In this document: piece after piece, positions 35,544 through 44,919 of the stretch
Numbering within the stretch: the stretch's first letter is position 1
Layout: the number at the start of each line of letters is the position of its first letter
NCBI GenBank assembly: GCA_963677635.2
Contig: CAXXXN010000001.1
Location: forward strand, 1,488,001 to 1,552,000
DNA length: 64,000 nt
Source: Pleomorphochaeta sp009930325
GTDB lineage: Bacteria; Spirochaetota; Spirochaetia; Sphaerochaetales; Sphaerochaetaceae
Reading direction: 5' to 3'
The notes under the pieces: model-generated
What the model saw: the letters and a program-made list of their open reading frames with translations, nothing else
What the model was told of the DNA's origin: nothing
The model's database searches: none
Position numbers and translations under genes: made by a program

Positions 35544-38500
35544 TTATGTCTCTCCTTTCCCAAGTGTATTAATTATTTCAACACAAACTTCAGCAGCTAA
35601 TTCGAAATTATAATTTTCAATATATTTACCTAAATTAACATAAATCGCAGTATTTGATTCAAAATTATAAATTTTTAAATCTTCATAGTATTGCTTAGCT
35701 TTTGTATCATATTCTCTCAAAGCCATTAAAAGCTTATTGAATTTTATAATAATATCGTTAATATCGATAGGTTCTTTTCTATTGATTAGTATATCATCTT
35801 TTTTTAACATATCAATAATATATTTTATTTGAGTAATTATTGCTGTTGATTCATTCTCAATTTCAGTAACCTCTTTTTCATAATTTAATTCAAAACTCTT
35901 ATTTTTTATTTTTTGTTCCAACTTTGTTATCTTTTGATTAAGGGTTATAGCTCCTATATTGCCTGTAACTCCTTTCATTTTATGTAGTAGCTGTAAGCAA
36001 TTATTAATGTTTTTTTCATCTATTAATTTTTTCAATTCATCTACAAAGTTGCTGTAATTATTTGAATATTTTCGAAGAATATTTACATATAGTTCAATAT
36101 CATTATTAAGGCGTGATAAACCATCTTTTACATCAAGATTTTTTAGGGTTTTATTAAGCATTTCGAGCGATATTAAAGACTCAATCTTCTTTATAGTTTT
36201 TTTCTTTTCTCTTGCAAAGGGTTTTATATACTTAACCATCATTTTAAAGAGCTCTATTTTATCAATAGGTTTTGCTAGGTGTGCGTTCATACCAACTTTT
36301 TTAGTATCTGTTTCTATTTCTTGCATTACATCAGCACTTAATGCTATGATAGGAATTTTTACGTTATATTGGTTTCGTAATTTTTCTGTAGCACAATATC
36401 CGTCCATTATTGGCATCTGCAAATCCATAAATATCAAATCATAATGATTGTTTTTAATTATTTTATTAATTGCTTCTTGTCCATTATTTGCTAAATCTAC
36501 CCAAAATCCTTCAATTTCAAGTAATTCTTTTATAACCTGTTGATTGAGTTCATTATCTTCAGCTACTAATATTTTAGCCCCTCTAATTTTATCAAACCCA
36601 TTAGGATAATTTATGATTTTCTCGACATCTTTTTTAATAAGGTTGTCCTTGAACAAAATATTTATTATTGAATCGTAAAGAGTAGATTGAGTAAAGGGTT
36701 TTGCTAATACCTCATTAAAACCTTCTTTTAAAGCTTGTGTAACTATCTCTTGCTTTGTATATGCACTAATAAGCATTGCCTTTGGAATATTTGTAGATTT
36801 TTCTTTTATTTTTATATAAGTTTCAATTCCATTTTCGTCAGGTATTTTATAATTTAATATTATTAAATCAAATAAATTATTAATTGTTTCAGTAATTGCT
36901 TCTTCACTACTGGAAACCATTGTTATATTAAATCCAAATGAATGAAGATATTTTTCTATGATTTCTCTTGAATGTTCATTGTTTTCTACAATAAGAATTT
37001 TAATTTTATCTAATTGTGATGATTTAATTTCTTTCCTTTGTTGAGATACTCCACTTAGTTTAAAGGGGCAAGTGAAATAAAACTCACTTCCTTTCCCATA
37101 TTGACTTTGGACATTAATTTCACCACCCATTAATTCAACTAGATTTTTTGAAATGCTTAAACCTAGCCCTGATCCACCATATTTTCGAGTTGTAGAAGTA
37201 TCTGCTTGAGTAAAAGCGTTAAATAGTTTAGATATTTGATCTTTAGTCATTCCTATACCAGTATCTTTAACACTGAATTTCAATATAACTTCTTTTTTAG
37301 TCATTTTTTCAACGTTTATTTTTATTATTACTTCACCTTTTTCAGTAAATTTTATTGCATTATTTGTCAAATTTACTAGGATTTGTTCAAGTCTGAAAGG
37401 ATCCCCTATTAATCCCTCAGGAACATCAACTTCTTTAGAAATAATAAAATCAATGCCCATGTTGGCTGCTTTGAGTGATAATATATCAGAGATGTCGCTA
37501 AGCACATTATCGAGGAAAAATTCGATATTTTCTATTTCTAATTTACCAGATTCAATCTTTGAAAAATCAAGAATATCATTTATTATTTTTAAAAGATTTT
37601 TTGCTGCTCTTTCAATTTTTTTTACATAATCTTTTTGTTTTTTTTCGAGTTCTGTATATTCCAAAAGCGTAATCATTCCAAGTATTGCATTCATAGGTGT
37701 TCTAATCTCATGGCTCATATTTGCCAAAAAATCACCTTTTACCCGGGCCGCATGTTCTGCTGCTGCGTTTGATTTTTTCAACGCTTCAAATGTTTCAGCA
37801 TTGTTTAAAGCTAATGATGCTTGTGCGGCAAATGCTTCTGCAGTAGTTGCTTTTTCTGAATCATAATAATTAAGTTCAAAAGAATCTAATGTTAATTCAC
37901 CAATAACTTTATTGTTTATAATAAGAGGGACTACCAATGATGATTTTATTTTATTTTCTTCTGTTAGATCTATAAATTCGTTGTGTTTGCTAACATCAGC
38001 AATAGCTACAGATAATTTAGTAGTTTCAACATAGTGGTATATTGTGTTTTCATTATGCTTAAATTTTACGCCAATTTTATCCTCGATATTTTTAAAACCC
38101 TCACAATAAATTATTTTAAATTCTCCATTCTTATATTCTTGAATTGTTGCAGTATCAAAGGGAACGACTTCTTTGAGTCCACTTAATATTATTTTCATTA
38201 CTTGATTCAAATCAGTTGTGCTTCTTAAAGCGGAGGATGCTTTAAAAAGTGTTTCCACTTTTTCTAATGCTTTTTTTGTTTCTTTCTGTTGTTTTTTGAG
38301 GGATCTATTCCATAAAAAGAAAATTAAAATAATGCCAAAAACAATTGCTAATGAAATAAATATGTATTTGTATATTTTACTATAATTTGCTTTTGACTCT
38401 ATACCTAACCACTTATTTCTTATAAGAATTTTCTCTTCTTCAGAAATTGAAGCTAATAACTTATTTAATATGGACGCTAAAATTGGTTTATCTTTTCTAA

Positions 38501-39188
38501 TTGCCATTCCAAGTTCACTGTTTTCATTATCTATTATTTCATCGACTTTAATATTTAATATCCCCAGCTGTCCAGCACTGTATTTTGTACTAGCGTAGTT
38601 AGATATGATTATATCAACTTCTCCTTTAGATAATGCTAAAAGTAAACTTTCATTATCATTATATAATACTGGGTCAATATTTTTTTCATATTTTAAATAA
38701 CTATAATGAGAGCTGTTTCGTTGAACCCCTATAGATATATTTTTGAGATTGTTAAAGCTATGAAAGGGGCTATCATCAAGAGAAAATATTGCTCTTTGAT
38801 ATTGGAAATAAGAATCTGTAAAATTGAAAAATTTTTGTCTTTCTTCAGTTATACCAATGCATGGAAGTAAGTCCACTTGACCATTTATTGCCATATCATA
38901 TGCTTCAGGCCAAGTAAGGCCTTCAAGTATTTCAAAAGTTAATCCTGATTTAATTTCAAAGAGTTTAAGATAGTCTGCGGCCATTCCTTTATAAACGCCA
39001 TCCTTATCTATGAATTCATAAGGGTAGAAAAGTGGGTCAACAGCTGTAATTACTATTGAGTTTTCATTAATATAATCAAGTTCTTCCCTTGTAAGATTAA
39101 GTTCATCCGCATATAAAGCTGCTAGGTTGTTTATGCAAAGAAGCAAAAACATACTACTTATTACTAATTTTTTTACTATAGTTTTCAT
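35544..39188 (-). CDS. BvgS-like hybrid sensor histidine kinase (SBP3-TM-GAF-HisKA-HATPase-REC-REC-Hpt)
   Basis: A 1214-residue kinase. A signal sequence is followed by a periplasmic family-3 binding domain (about 40-265; ITAVDPLFYPYEFIDKDG), one membrane helix (274-293), a GAF domain (about 320-470), HisKA with His493 in NMSHEIRTPMNAILGM, and a HATPase with NNAIKF and GGSGLGLSISKNL. REC1 has ILNYKIPDENG, where Asn replaces the phosphorylated Asp, and EN replaces the acidic pair, so it is a pseudo-receiver. REC2 (ILVAEDNE...IFMDLQMPIMDG) is intact. The Hpt domain has LHKMKGVTGNIGA. TTG 39209 is also open, but AAAGGAG eight bases before ATG 39188 decides the start. Confidence 0.93.
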   Translation of the reverse strand: MKTIVKKLVISSMFLLLCINNLAALYADELNLTREELDYINENSIVITAVDPLFYPYEFIDKDGVYKGMAADYLKLFEIKSGLTFEILEGLTWPEAYDMAINGQVDLLPCIGITEERQKFFNFTDSYFQYQRAIFSLDDSPFHSFNNLKNISIGVQRNSSHYSYLKYEKNIDPVLYNDNESLLLALSKGEVDIIISNYASTKYSAGQLGILNIKVDEIIDNENSELGMAIRKDKPILASILNKLLASISEEEKILIRNKWLGIESKANYSKIYKYIFISLAIVFGIILIFFLWNRSLKKQQKETKKALEKVETLFKASSALRSTTDLNQVMKIILSGLKEVVPFDTATIQEYKNGEFKIIYCEGFKNIEDKIGVKFKHNENTIYHYVETTKLSVAIADVSKHNEFIDLTEENKIKSSLVVPLIINNKVIGELTLDSFELNYYDSEKATTAEAFAAQASLALNNAETFEALKKSNAAAEHAARVKGDFLANMSHEIRTPMNAILGMITLLEYTELEKKQKDYVKKIERAAKNLLKIINDILDFSKIESGKLEIENIEFFLDNVLSDISDILSLKAANMGIDFIISKEVDVPEGLIGDPFRLEQILVNLTNNAIKFTEKGEVIIKINVEKMTKKEVILKFSVKDTGIGMTKDQISKLFNAFTQADTSTTRKYGGSGLGLSISKNLVELMGGEINVQSQYGKGSEFYFTCPFKLSGVSQQRKEIKSSQLDKIKILIVENNEHSREIIEKYLHSFGFNITMVSSSEEAITETINNLFDLIILNYKIPDENGIETYIKIKEKSTNIPKAMLISAYTKQEIVTQALKEGFNEVLAKPFTQSTLYDSIINILFKDNLIKKDVEKIINYPNGFDKIRGAKILVAEDNELNQQVIKELLEIEGFWVDLANNGQEAINKIIKNNHYDLIFMDLQMPIMDGYCATEKLRNQYNVKIPIIALSADVMQEIETDTKKVGMNAHLAKPIDKIELFKMMVKYIKPFAREKKKTIKKIESLISLEMLNKTLKNLDVKDGLSRLNNDIELYVNILRKYSNNYSNFVDELKKLIDEKNINNCLQLLHKMKGVTGNIGAITLNQKITKLEQKIKNKSFELNYEKEVTEIENESTAIITQIKYIIDMLKKDDILINRKEPIDINDIIIKFNKLLMALREYDTKAKQYYEDLKIYNFESNTAIYVNLGKYIENYNFELAAEVCVEIINTLGKGET

Positions 39189-39220
39189 TATGTTTACTCC
39201 TTTTAGCAATATTTTTTAAT

Positions 39221-40495
39221 TTATTTTGCTTTTTTATTCGCTATTGACTCTAATGCTTCATCAATTGAGATATTTTTAAGAATTGCTTGGTGAATATAGT
39301 ATGAATATAAATCTTTATAGTCTTCCGCCCATACTGTAGTTGGTGTATTTATACTTGCTTTATTATATCCTTCAATAAAAACAAGAAATTCAGGGTATTT
39401 CTTAAAAAACATAGAATCATCCATATCTTTATTAAGAGGAATTCGGTAGGGGTAGTACTCTTCATATTTATCATCATATTCACCATCCATAATTCTTTCG
39501 AGGGTATTTTTGTCAGTTAAATAGCGAATAAAATCTTTTGAACTCTCAATGTTTTTTGAATCTTTTGAAATAGATAACATTAAAGGGCCAACTTCAGAGT
39601 ACATATTCATTTGAGTAAGCGATATAGCTTTGACATCAAATTTACATCCACACTTCCAGATATCAGTTATTCCCCATGGCCCTTGTATTTCAAATGCAAT
39701 TTCACTATTTCTAAATGCTTCCATGACTTCTAAGCCGGTATGTTCTTGCCAGCCTTCTTGTGCATATTTACCTAATTTGTTTATATAAAAATTTACAGCA
39801 TCTTTACTTTCTTGAGAATTAATAAGAATAGATGTTTGTTGATTTTTTTCATTAGTTTCAGTTAATTTACCACCAAAGGAATAAATAAATTGGCTCATCA
39901 TCCACGTTAAATCGTGACTATCGGCTCCAACAAGGCCTAACCCTTTATGCCCAGTTTTCTTATTAATTGTTTCACATGCATTAAGCAAATCATCAATAGA
40001 TCTGAAGGAGTTAGGATCAACTCCAGCAAGATCAGTAATATCTTTATTATAAATTAAACCCATTGAATGCCCAATCCAAGGTATTGCGACAATTCCTTTA
40101 TCAGATTTTGCTAAGGATTTAATAGATTCATAATATGAGTCTTCTTTCTCTGAAAATAGTTCAGTAAGAAGTAATAATTCATCTGAAATTTGATGATCTC
40201 TTATATATCTATAAGGTATCATGTATACGTCAATATCATCTGTATTTAGAAGCGAAACGAAGTCATTATGTTCTTCATTTCCTCCTACCATAGTGACATG
40301 AATTTTATTTTGTGAAGTGTTGTAAGATTCAACAATTTTATTTATGGCGATTCCTCTTGAAGAAAGTTGATCCCATGTGATTCTAAATTTTAATTCAGTG
40401 ATTTGATTTTCATTTGATTTAGTAACAAGAGATACCACAAATAATAAAATTAAAATGAAAAGAATAATTAATGGAATAATTAAATGTTTTTTCAT
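39221..40495 (-). CDS. Family-1 extracellular solute-binding protein linked to the sensor kinase
   Basis: A 424-residue exported protein, membrane-anchored by an uncleaved-looking N-terminal helix (MKKHLIIPLIILFILILLFV, no clear lipobox). The body is of the sugar-binding family 1 type: FRITWDQLSSRGIAINKIVE, VDVYMIPYRY-like strands, FEIQGPWGITDIWK and SKDFIRYL. No permease gene is near; instead the hybrid kinase begins 32 bp downstream. It may therefore present a ligand to the kinase rather than feed a transporter. That is inference from position. It overlaps the upstream small ORF by four bases. Confidence 0.85.
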   Translation of the reverse strand: MKKHLIIPLIILFILILLFVVSLVTKSNENQITELKFRITWDQLSSRGIAINKIVESYNTSQNKIHVTMVGGNEEHNDFVSLLNTDDIDVYMIPYRYIRDHQISDELLLLTELFSEKEDSYYESIKSLAKSDKGIVAIPWIGHSMGLIYNKDITDLAGVDPNSFRSIDDLLNACETINKKTGHKGLGLVGADSHDLTWMMSQFIYSFGGKLTETNEKNQQTSILINSQESKDAVNFYINKLGKYAQEGWQEHTGLEVMEAFRNSEIAFEIQGPWGITDIWKCGCKFDVKAISLTQMNMYSEVGPLMLSISKDSKNIESSKDFIRYLTDKNTLERIMDGEYDDKYEEYYPYRIPLNKDMDDSMFFKKYPEFLVFIEGYNKASINTPTTVWAEDYKDLYSYYIHQAILKNISIDEALESIANKKAK

Positions 40496-40839
40496 ATTAC
40501 CTTCCTAAACTGTTTTAGAGGAAGAATTCTGTAAGATAATGAATTTATATTAATCTGGTTCTTTTGTTCTATTTTTAATGATAATTCAAATTCAAAATTA
40601 CAGAATATAAGGGATTTATCTAAAATAAGTGTTGTGGAAACTATTTGAACTGGTTGTAAGTTATTAAAGATATAGAAACATTTGTATAAATTATTTTTCT
40701 TAGATATATCATTTAGGTGTTTAAAGCCTGCACAATATATAATTCTAAGGCTTTTAAGAAAGTAACCCAGAGATGTCACTGGTAAGATAATAAATTTAAA
40801 AAGAGTCTTTACTGATGAAATATAATACCTAAGTCTCAT
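40492..40839 (-). CDS. Small protein resembling a degenerate GAF-domain fragment
   Basis: A 115-residue frame. LRIIYCAGFKHLNDI followed by NNLYKCFYIFNNLQPVQI lines up with FKIIYCEGFKNIEDK and ENTIYHYVETTKLSVAI in the GAF domain of the kinase encoded downstream. The later half also tracks the GAF ending loosely. It probably arose from a duplicated GAF segment that lost the rest. It ends in an ATGA overlap with the binding-protein gene, so it could still be translated as first gene of the operon. No obvious ribosome site. Its role is unknown. Confidence 0.45.
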   Translation of the reverse strand: MRLRYYISSVKTLFKFIILPVTSLGYFLKSLRIIYCAGFKHLNDISKKNNLYKCFYIFNNLQPVQIVSTTLILDKSLIFCNFEFELSLKIEQKNQININSLSYRILPLKQFRKVI

Positions 40840-41133
40840 TTTAACCTCTGTTAATTTATGTTTGTATTATAACATATTATTTAAAATGATGAAAATTATT
40901 TATAACGTAAGTTAATATTGTAATATCTGTTGTAATAAAAATAACAAATGTCATAAGTTTTCTTTCATCAAGTGAATTGTAAATTTATAAGCAACTCTTA
41001 ACTTTGCAATAATAAATGTACAATATATAATTTCAATAAATACTTTTAAGTTATCCAAATGATAGAAAAAAGCTAAGAATAAAAGGGATAATAATTTTAT
41101 TGTGCATTTATTATTTATGTCTTAGAATGAGGC

Positions 41134-41853
41134 ATGGAAAAAAATAGTATGGATGAATTGATAATTGATGGAAATAGTTGGCAATATTTTTCAACTTGGT
41201 TAAAGAAGGATATGTGTAAACTTTGGGAAAACTATATTAATGTAGCAAAAAAATATAATTTAAAAAAAAATAAAATAATAAGAGGCGATGGAAATATTTT
41301 TGATGGTTTTTATTATATAAAAAAAGGTAGTATTAGATTGTCTTCTTCAGATATAAATGGGAATGAAGCAATTTTAATGTATATTACAGAAGGAAATATT
41401 TTCGGAGAAAGTGCCTTTTTTAATAAAATAGGGGTTTATGTTGTTTTTTCTGCTGTAGAAGAAAGTGAAATATATTTTTTTTCAAACACAGTATTAAAAA
41501 CTAATAATTTACTTTTAAATAATGATTTGCAAAGAAATTTGCTTGAATATATTTCTTATAAAGTTGGAGTTTTATTGCATCAACAAACTGAATTTTTAAC
41601 TGATAATGAGTTTGGAAAAGTATGTCGATTTTTATATAATATGGGGCAATATTATGATTTAAAGGATGAATTCCCTATGAAAATAACACAGCAAGAAATT
41701 GCGATTTTTTTAGGTATGCATCGTGGAACTCTATGTAAATGTTTAGCAAAATTGAAAAAAGACGAAGTATGTAAATGGTGTGGGACAAAAAAAATTCAAG
41801 TTCTAGACTATGAAAAATTACTTGAATATACAGATAATGTTTTTATTTTGTAA
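41134..41853 (+). CDS. Crp/Fnr-family transcriptional regulator
   Basis: A 239-residue regulator with a cyclic-nucleotide-binding-like beta-roll (about 40-130; FYYIKKGSIRLSSSDINGNE, EGNIFGESAFF) and a C-terminal winged helix (MKITQQEIAIFLGMHRGTLCKCLAKLKKD). The beta-roll lacks the Arg-Ser pair that binds cAMP. Three cysteines lie close together near the end (CKC...VCKWC), which is unusual for this position. It is transcribed divergently from the signalling operon and directly upstream of the TRAP operon, whose regulator it probably is. A terminator follows it. Confidence 0.85.
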   Translation: MEKNSMDELIIDGNSWQYFSTWLKKDMCKLWENYINVAKKYNLKKNKIIRGDGNIFDGFYYIKKGSIRLSSSDINGNEAILMYITEGNIFGESAFFNKIGVYVVFSAVEESEIYFFSNTVLKTNNLLLNNDLQRNLLEYISYKVGVLLHQQTEFLTDNEFGKVCRFLYNMGQYYDLKDEFPMKITQQEIAIFLGMHRGTLCKCLAKLKKDEVCKWCGTKKIQVLDYEKLLEYTDNVFIL

Positions 41854-41858
41854 AAAAG

Positions 41859-41886
41859 CAAGCTTGAAAAAGCTTGTTTTTTTTTC
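41859..41886 (+). terminator. Rho-independent terminator after the Crp/Fnr gene
   Basis: CAAGCTT (41859-41865), loop GAAA, AAGCTTG (41870-41876), then ten T. It separates the regulator from the TRAP operon. Confidence 0.9.
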
Positions 41887-41910
41887 AAAATGTAGTTTAA
41901 ATGACAACTT

Positions 41911-41925
41911 TGATAAATATTCAAT
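41911..41925. promoter_or_regulatory. Possible Crp/Fnr-type site before the TRAP operon
   Basis: TTGATAAATATTCAA has TTGA/TCAA arms as in an Fnr site but with a 7-base rather than 6-base centre. It lies 77 bp before the DctQ ATG. It is a weak candidate for the adjacent regulator. Confidence 0.3.
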
Positions 41926-42001
41926 GATAACTTCTTAATTAATAAAACAAAATACAATTAAAATTACTATTTTCTTAAATAAAAAAACAATAGGAGAAAT
42001 T

Positions 42002-42505
42002 ATGAACAAAATCTATAAATTATTGTTCTCATTTAATGAAAAATTATGCAAGGTGCTAGGTAAAATAATCTGTTTATGCATGTTTATGTTATTTTTCATA
42101 GTATTAATTGCTGTTTTTTCACGTTATGTGCTCAATAATTCTATAACTTGGAGTGAAGATGCAACATTAATAATCATGATTTGGATGACCATGTTAGGAG
42201 CTCCTATAGGATTATTTAACAATAAGCATGTTGCAATAGATATGCTAATCAAGAAAGCTCCTCAAAAAGCACAATCATTAATAAATGTTATTAATATTTT
42301 ATTAATAGTTTTTATTTCCGTAATTTATTTGTATTACGGATGGAAATTTTCAATGAAAGGTATGAGAAGAATAGTACCTAGCTTAGACTGGATAAAATTT
42401 GGTTATGCATACCTATCATTACCAATAGGGTATGGACTTATGTTGCCTATCTGTATTCAACAATTATTTGAATCCTTTCTAAGATTAAAAAAAGGAGATA
42501 TATAA
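42002..42505 (+). CDS. dctQ: TRAP transporter small membrane subunit DctQ
   Basis: A 167-residue protein with four membrane helices and the DctQ signature FSRYVLNNSITWSEDATLIIMIWMTMLGA (about 39-67), then HVAIDML. It is the small helical subunit that pairs with DctM in Na+-driven, binding-protein-dependent uptake of carboxylates or sugar acids. TAGGAGA precedes ATG 42002. The large subunit starts one base after its stop. Confidence 0.92.
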   Translation: MNKIYKLLFSFNEKLCKVLGKIICLCMFMLFFIVLIAVFSRYVLNNSITWSEDATLIIMIWMTMLGAPIGLFNNKHVAIDMLIKKAPQKAQSLINVINILLIVFISVIYLYYGWKFSMKGMRRIVPSLDWIKFGYAYLSLPIGYGLMLPICIQQLFESFLRLKKGDI

Positions 42506-42506
42506 T

Positions 42507-43790
42507 ATGCCAATATATATATTAGTTATAGTCTTATCAGCTGTAATAGGCCTTCCAATAGTGTTTTCTTTATCCTTAGGTCCTTTTGTAGATTTTATCT
42601 TAAATGATCAAATTGTAATGCTAGGTTCATTAGTGCAGAGAAATTATGCAGGTATTAATAAATTTGTATTATTAGCGGTTCCTCTTTTTATACTAGCTGG
42701 ATCAATTATGAATAGGGGTGGGGTTACAAGAAGATTAATCAACCTAGCTAATGCATTTGTTTGTCATATGCATGGAGGATTAGCTCAAGTAAATATTTTG
42801 TCGAGTATTTTATTTGCAGGATTAAGCGGTTCAGCTATTGCAGATACCTCTTCTTTAGGCTCAATTTTAATTCCTGCTATGGAAGAAGAAGGGTATCCAA
42901 CAGATTTTTCAGCAGCAGTAACAGCGGCTTCTTCTATTATTGGTCCAATAATACCGCCAAGCATAATTATGATTGTTTATGCCTTTATGATGGAAGTATC
43001 AACTGGCGCACTATTTGCAGCTGGAGTTATACCAGGAATAATTATGGGGCTTGGGCTTATGTTAATGACAAGAAAAATTGCTATAAAAAATAATTATCCA
43101 AGACGTGAAAAAATGAATCATAAAGAAAAAATTGCTGCAATTAAAGGTGGTATCTTGCCATTATTTACACCAATAATTATTCTTGGCGGTATTTTATTTA
43201 GTATTTGTACGGCTACAGAAGCTGCTGTTTTAGCGGTTTTATATTCTTTGATATTGGGTTTATTTGTTTATAAAGATTTAAAATTGTCTGATTTACCTAA
43301 AATATTTTTAGAAGCAGGAAAAGAATCTGCTGTATTGCTACTAGTAATAGGAGCAGCTGCAATGTTTGGTTGGGTATTAACAGTAACACAAATTCCTCAA
43401 AGACTAGCTGAATTTTTATTAGCAAATATAAGTAGTAAAGTTACTTTTTTATTGTTGTGTAACTTAATTTTATTTATTGCTGGAATGTTCTTAGATGCGG
43501 GGCCTGCTATTATGATTTTAGGGCCTATCCTAAGTCCTGCTTTATTAGCATTTAATGTTAATCCAACTCATTTTGCAATAGTAATGTGCGTAAACTTAAC
43601 AGTGGGATTAGCAACCCCTCCGTTTGGACTTGTATTGTTTGCTGCTTCAACAGTATCAAAACTTCCTATTGGTCCAATAATTAGAAAAATGGTTCCATAT
43701 TGGGCTGTTCATATAAGTGTAATATTTTTGCTGACTTTTATTCCAGGAATATCACTTTTCTTGCCAAAATTAGTTGGTTTACCAATTTAA
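42507..43790 (+). CDS. dctM: TRAP transporter large permease DctM
   Basis: A 427-residue permease of the DctM family with about twelve helices. Marks are FVLLAVPLFILAGSIMNRGG, GGLAQVNILSSILFAGLSGSAIADTSSLG, AAVTAASSIIGPIIPPSIIMIVYA and VNLTVGLATPPFGLVLFAAS. It forms the Na+-coupled channel. It follows DctQ without a gap and precedes the binding protein by 39 bp. Confidence 0.95.
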   Translation: MPIYILVIVLSAVIGLPIVFSLSLGPFVDFILNDQIVMLGSLVQRNYAGINKFVLLAVPLFILAGSIMNRGGVTRRLINLANAFVCHMHGGLAQVNILSSILFAGLSGSAIADTSSLGSILIPAMEEEGYPTDFSAAVTAASSIIGPIIPPSIIMIVYAFMMEVSTGALFAAGVIPGIIMGLGLMLMTRKIAIKNNYPRREKMNHKEKIAAIKGGILPLFTPIIILGGILFSICTATEAAVLAVLYSLILGLFVYKDLKLSDLPKIFLEAGKESAVLLLVIGAAAMFGWVLTVTQIPQRLAEFLLANISSKVTFLLLCNLILFIAGMFLDAGPAIMILGPILSPALLAFNVNPTHFAIVMCVNLTVGLATPPFGLVLFAASTVSKLPIGPIIRKMVPYWAVHISVIFLLTFIPGISLFLPKLVGLPI

Positions 43791-43829
43791 TTTAAATATA
43801 AAAATTTTTTCAAACAAAAGGAGAATTTT

Positions 43830-44867
43830 ATGAAAAAAAAATTATTAACTTTAATGCTTTTAGTTGTTGTAACAATGGCATTATTTGCAAGCGGAAATGC
43901 TGAAGAAACTTCAGAGAAACAATGGGTTATCAAATTATCACATGCAGGCCCTGCAACAGAAAATAATGATGATTATATTGGATCAAAAGCTATAAAGGAT
44001 GCAATTGAAGCTAATTCTAATGGACGAATTACTGTCCAATTATATCCTGGATCACAATTAGGTAATTACCAAGAAGTAATGGAGCAAGTTGATGAAGGAG
44101 TCTTAGAAATTGCACATACTTCTATTGGTGGTGTGACTCCTTTTTTACCAGAAATGGCTGTAGTAGATTTACAATATTTGATTCCAAGTGATGCTGTTGT
44201 AGTTGAGCTAATGAAAGGTAATTTCTTCGATGAAATGAGTGTAGAAATTCAAAATGTTTTACCTAATGTAAAATTAATTGGTGTTTGTGATGGAGGTAGA
44301 TGGAGATCTTTCTATACCACAAAAAAAGAAGTTAAAAGTGTTGAAGATTTAAATGGTTTAAAAATAAGAACAATTAGTTCTCCATTACAGCAAGAATTTA
44401 CATCTCAATGTGGAGCTTCTCCAACTCCTGTTGCTTGGAATGAGGTTTATACTAGTTTGTCTTCAGGGATCATTGAAGGTTTGAAAATTGCTTCCCCAGA
44501 TATTATGTCTAATAATTTAGATGAAAGCTTAAAATTTGGTGTATTAGATAGACATACTTTCTTATTTGGGTTCTATTTTGTTAGTCAATCTTTCTTAGAT
44601 AGTCTTCCTGCTGACTTACAACAAGTAGTAATTGATGCAATTCATGAAGGAACAGCAATTCAAACCGCATTTAACCAACAAAAAGAAATTAAAGCAAATG
44701 AAGAATTTGTTGCTGGTGGTGGAAAAATACATGAATTAACTGAAGAAGAAAGAGCCACTTTCCTACCTGCTAGAGAAGCTATGAAATCTTGGTATAGTGA
44801 AAAATACGGAGATGAATGGTTAAATAAATTAGAAACTGCAATTGCAGAAGCTGAAAGTAATTTATAG
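43830..44867 (+). CDS. dctP: TRAP transporter substrate-binding protein DctP
   Basis: A 345-residue exported binding protein. Its signal peptide ends ALFASGNAEE, the same junction style as the peptide binding protein at 8608. The DctP family marks are LSHAGPATENND, GRITVQLYPGSQLGNYQEVMEQV and DLNGLKIRTISSPLQQEF, with the conserved Arg (KIR) that salt-bridges a substrate carboxylate. GTEV-like TPVAWNEVYTSLSSGIIEG follows. The ligand is therefore probably an organic acid. AAAGGAG lies eight bases before its ATG. Confidence 0.92.
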   Translation: MKKKLLTLMLLVVVTMALFASGNAEETSEKQWVIKLSHAGPATENNDDYIGSKAIKDAIEANSNGRITVQLYPGSQLGNYQEVMEQVDEGVLEIAHTSIGGVTPFLPEMAVVDLQYLIPSDAVVVELMKGNFFDEMSVEIQNVLPNVKLIGVCDGGRWRSFYTTKKEVKSVEDLNGLKIRTISSPLQQEFTSQCGASPTPVAWNEVYTSLSSGIIEGLKIASPDIMSNNLDESLKFGVLDRHTFLFGFYFVSQSFLDSLPADLQQVVIDAIHEGTAIQTAFNQQKEIKANEEFVAGGGKIHELTEEERATFLPAREAMKSWYSEKYGDEWLNKLETAIAEAESNL

Positions 44868-44876
44868 ATATTTACT

Positions 44877-44905
44877 TATTGTGGGGGGCTTCTCCCCCTA
44901 CAATA
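44877..44905 (+). promoter_or_regulatory. GC-rich hairpin between dctP and the dehydrogenase
   Basis: TATTGTGGGGG pairs with CCCCCTACAATA (one bulged T) around a short loop. It has no T-run and so is not a standard terminator. Such hairpins often protect the 3' end of binding-protein mRNA and set a higher level of binding protein than of downstream products. Confidence 0.6.
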
Positions 44906-44919
44906 AAAGTGGAGGAATA

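Noticed and set aside
42761..43093. 110-codon frame overlapping dctM
   Set aside because: It is a frame-shifted reading of dctM, full of Tyr, Cys and Ser in the way of out-of-frame translation.
44842..44919. Longer N-terminus for the dehydrogenase
   Set aside because: It would begin inside dctP and translate the hairpin; GGAGG before ATG 44920 and the family's usual start point to the shorter form.
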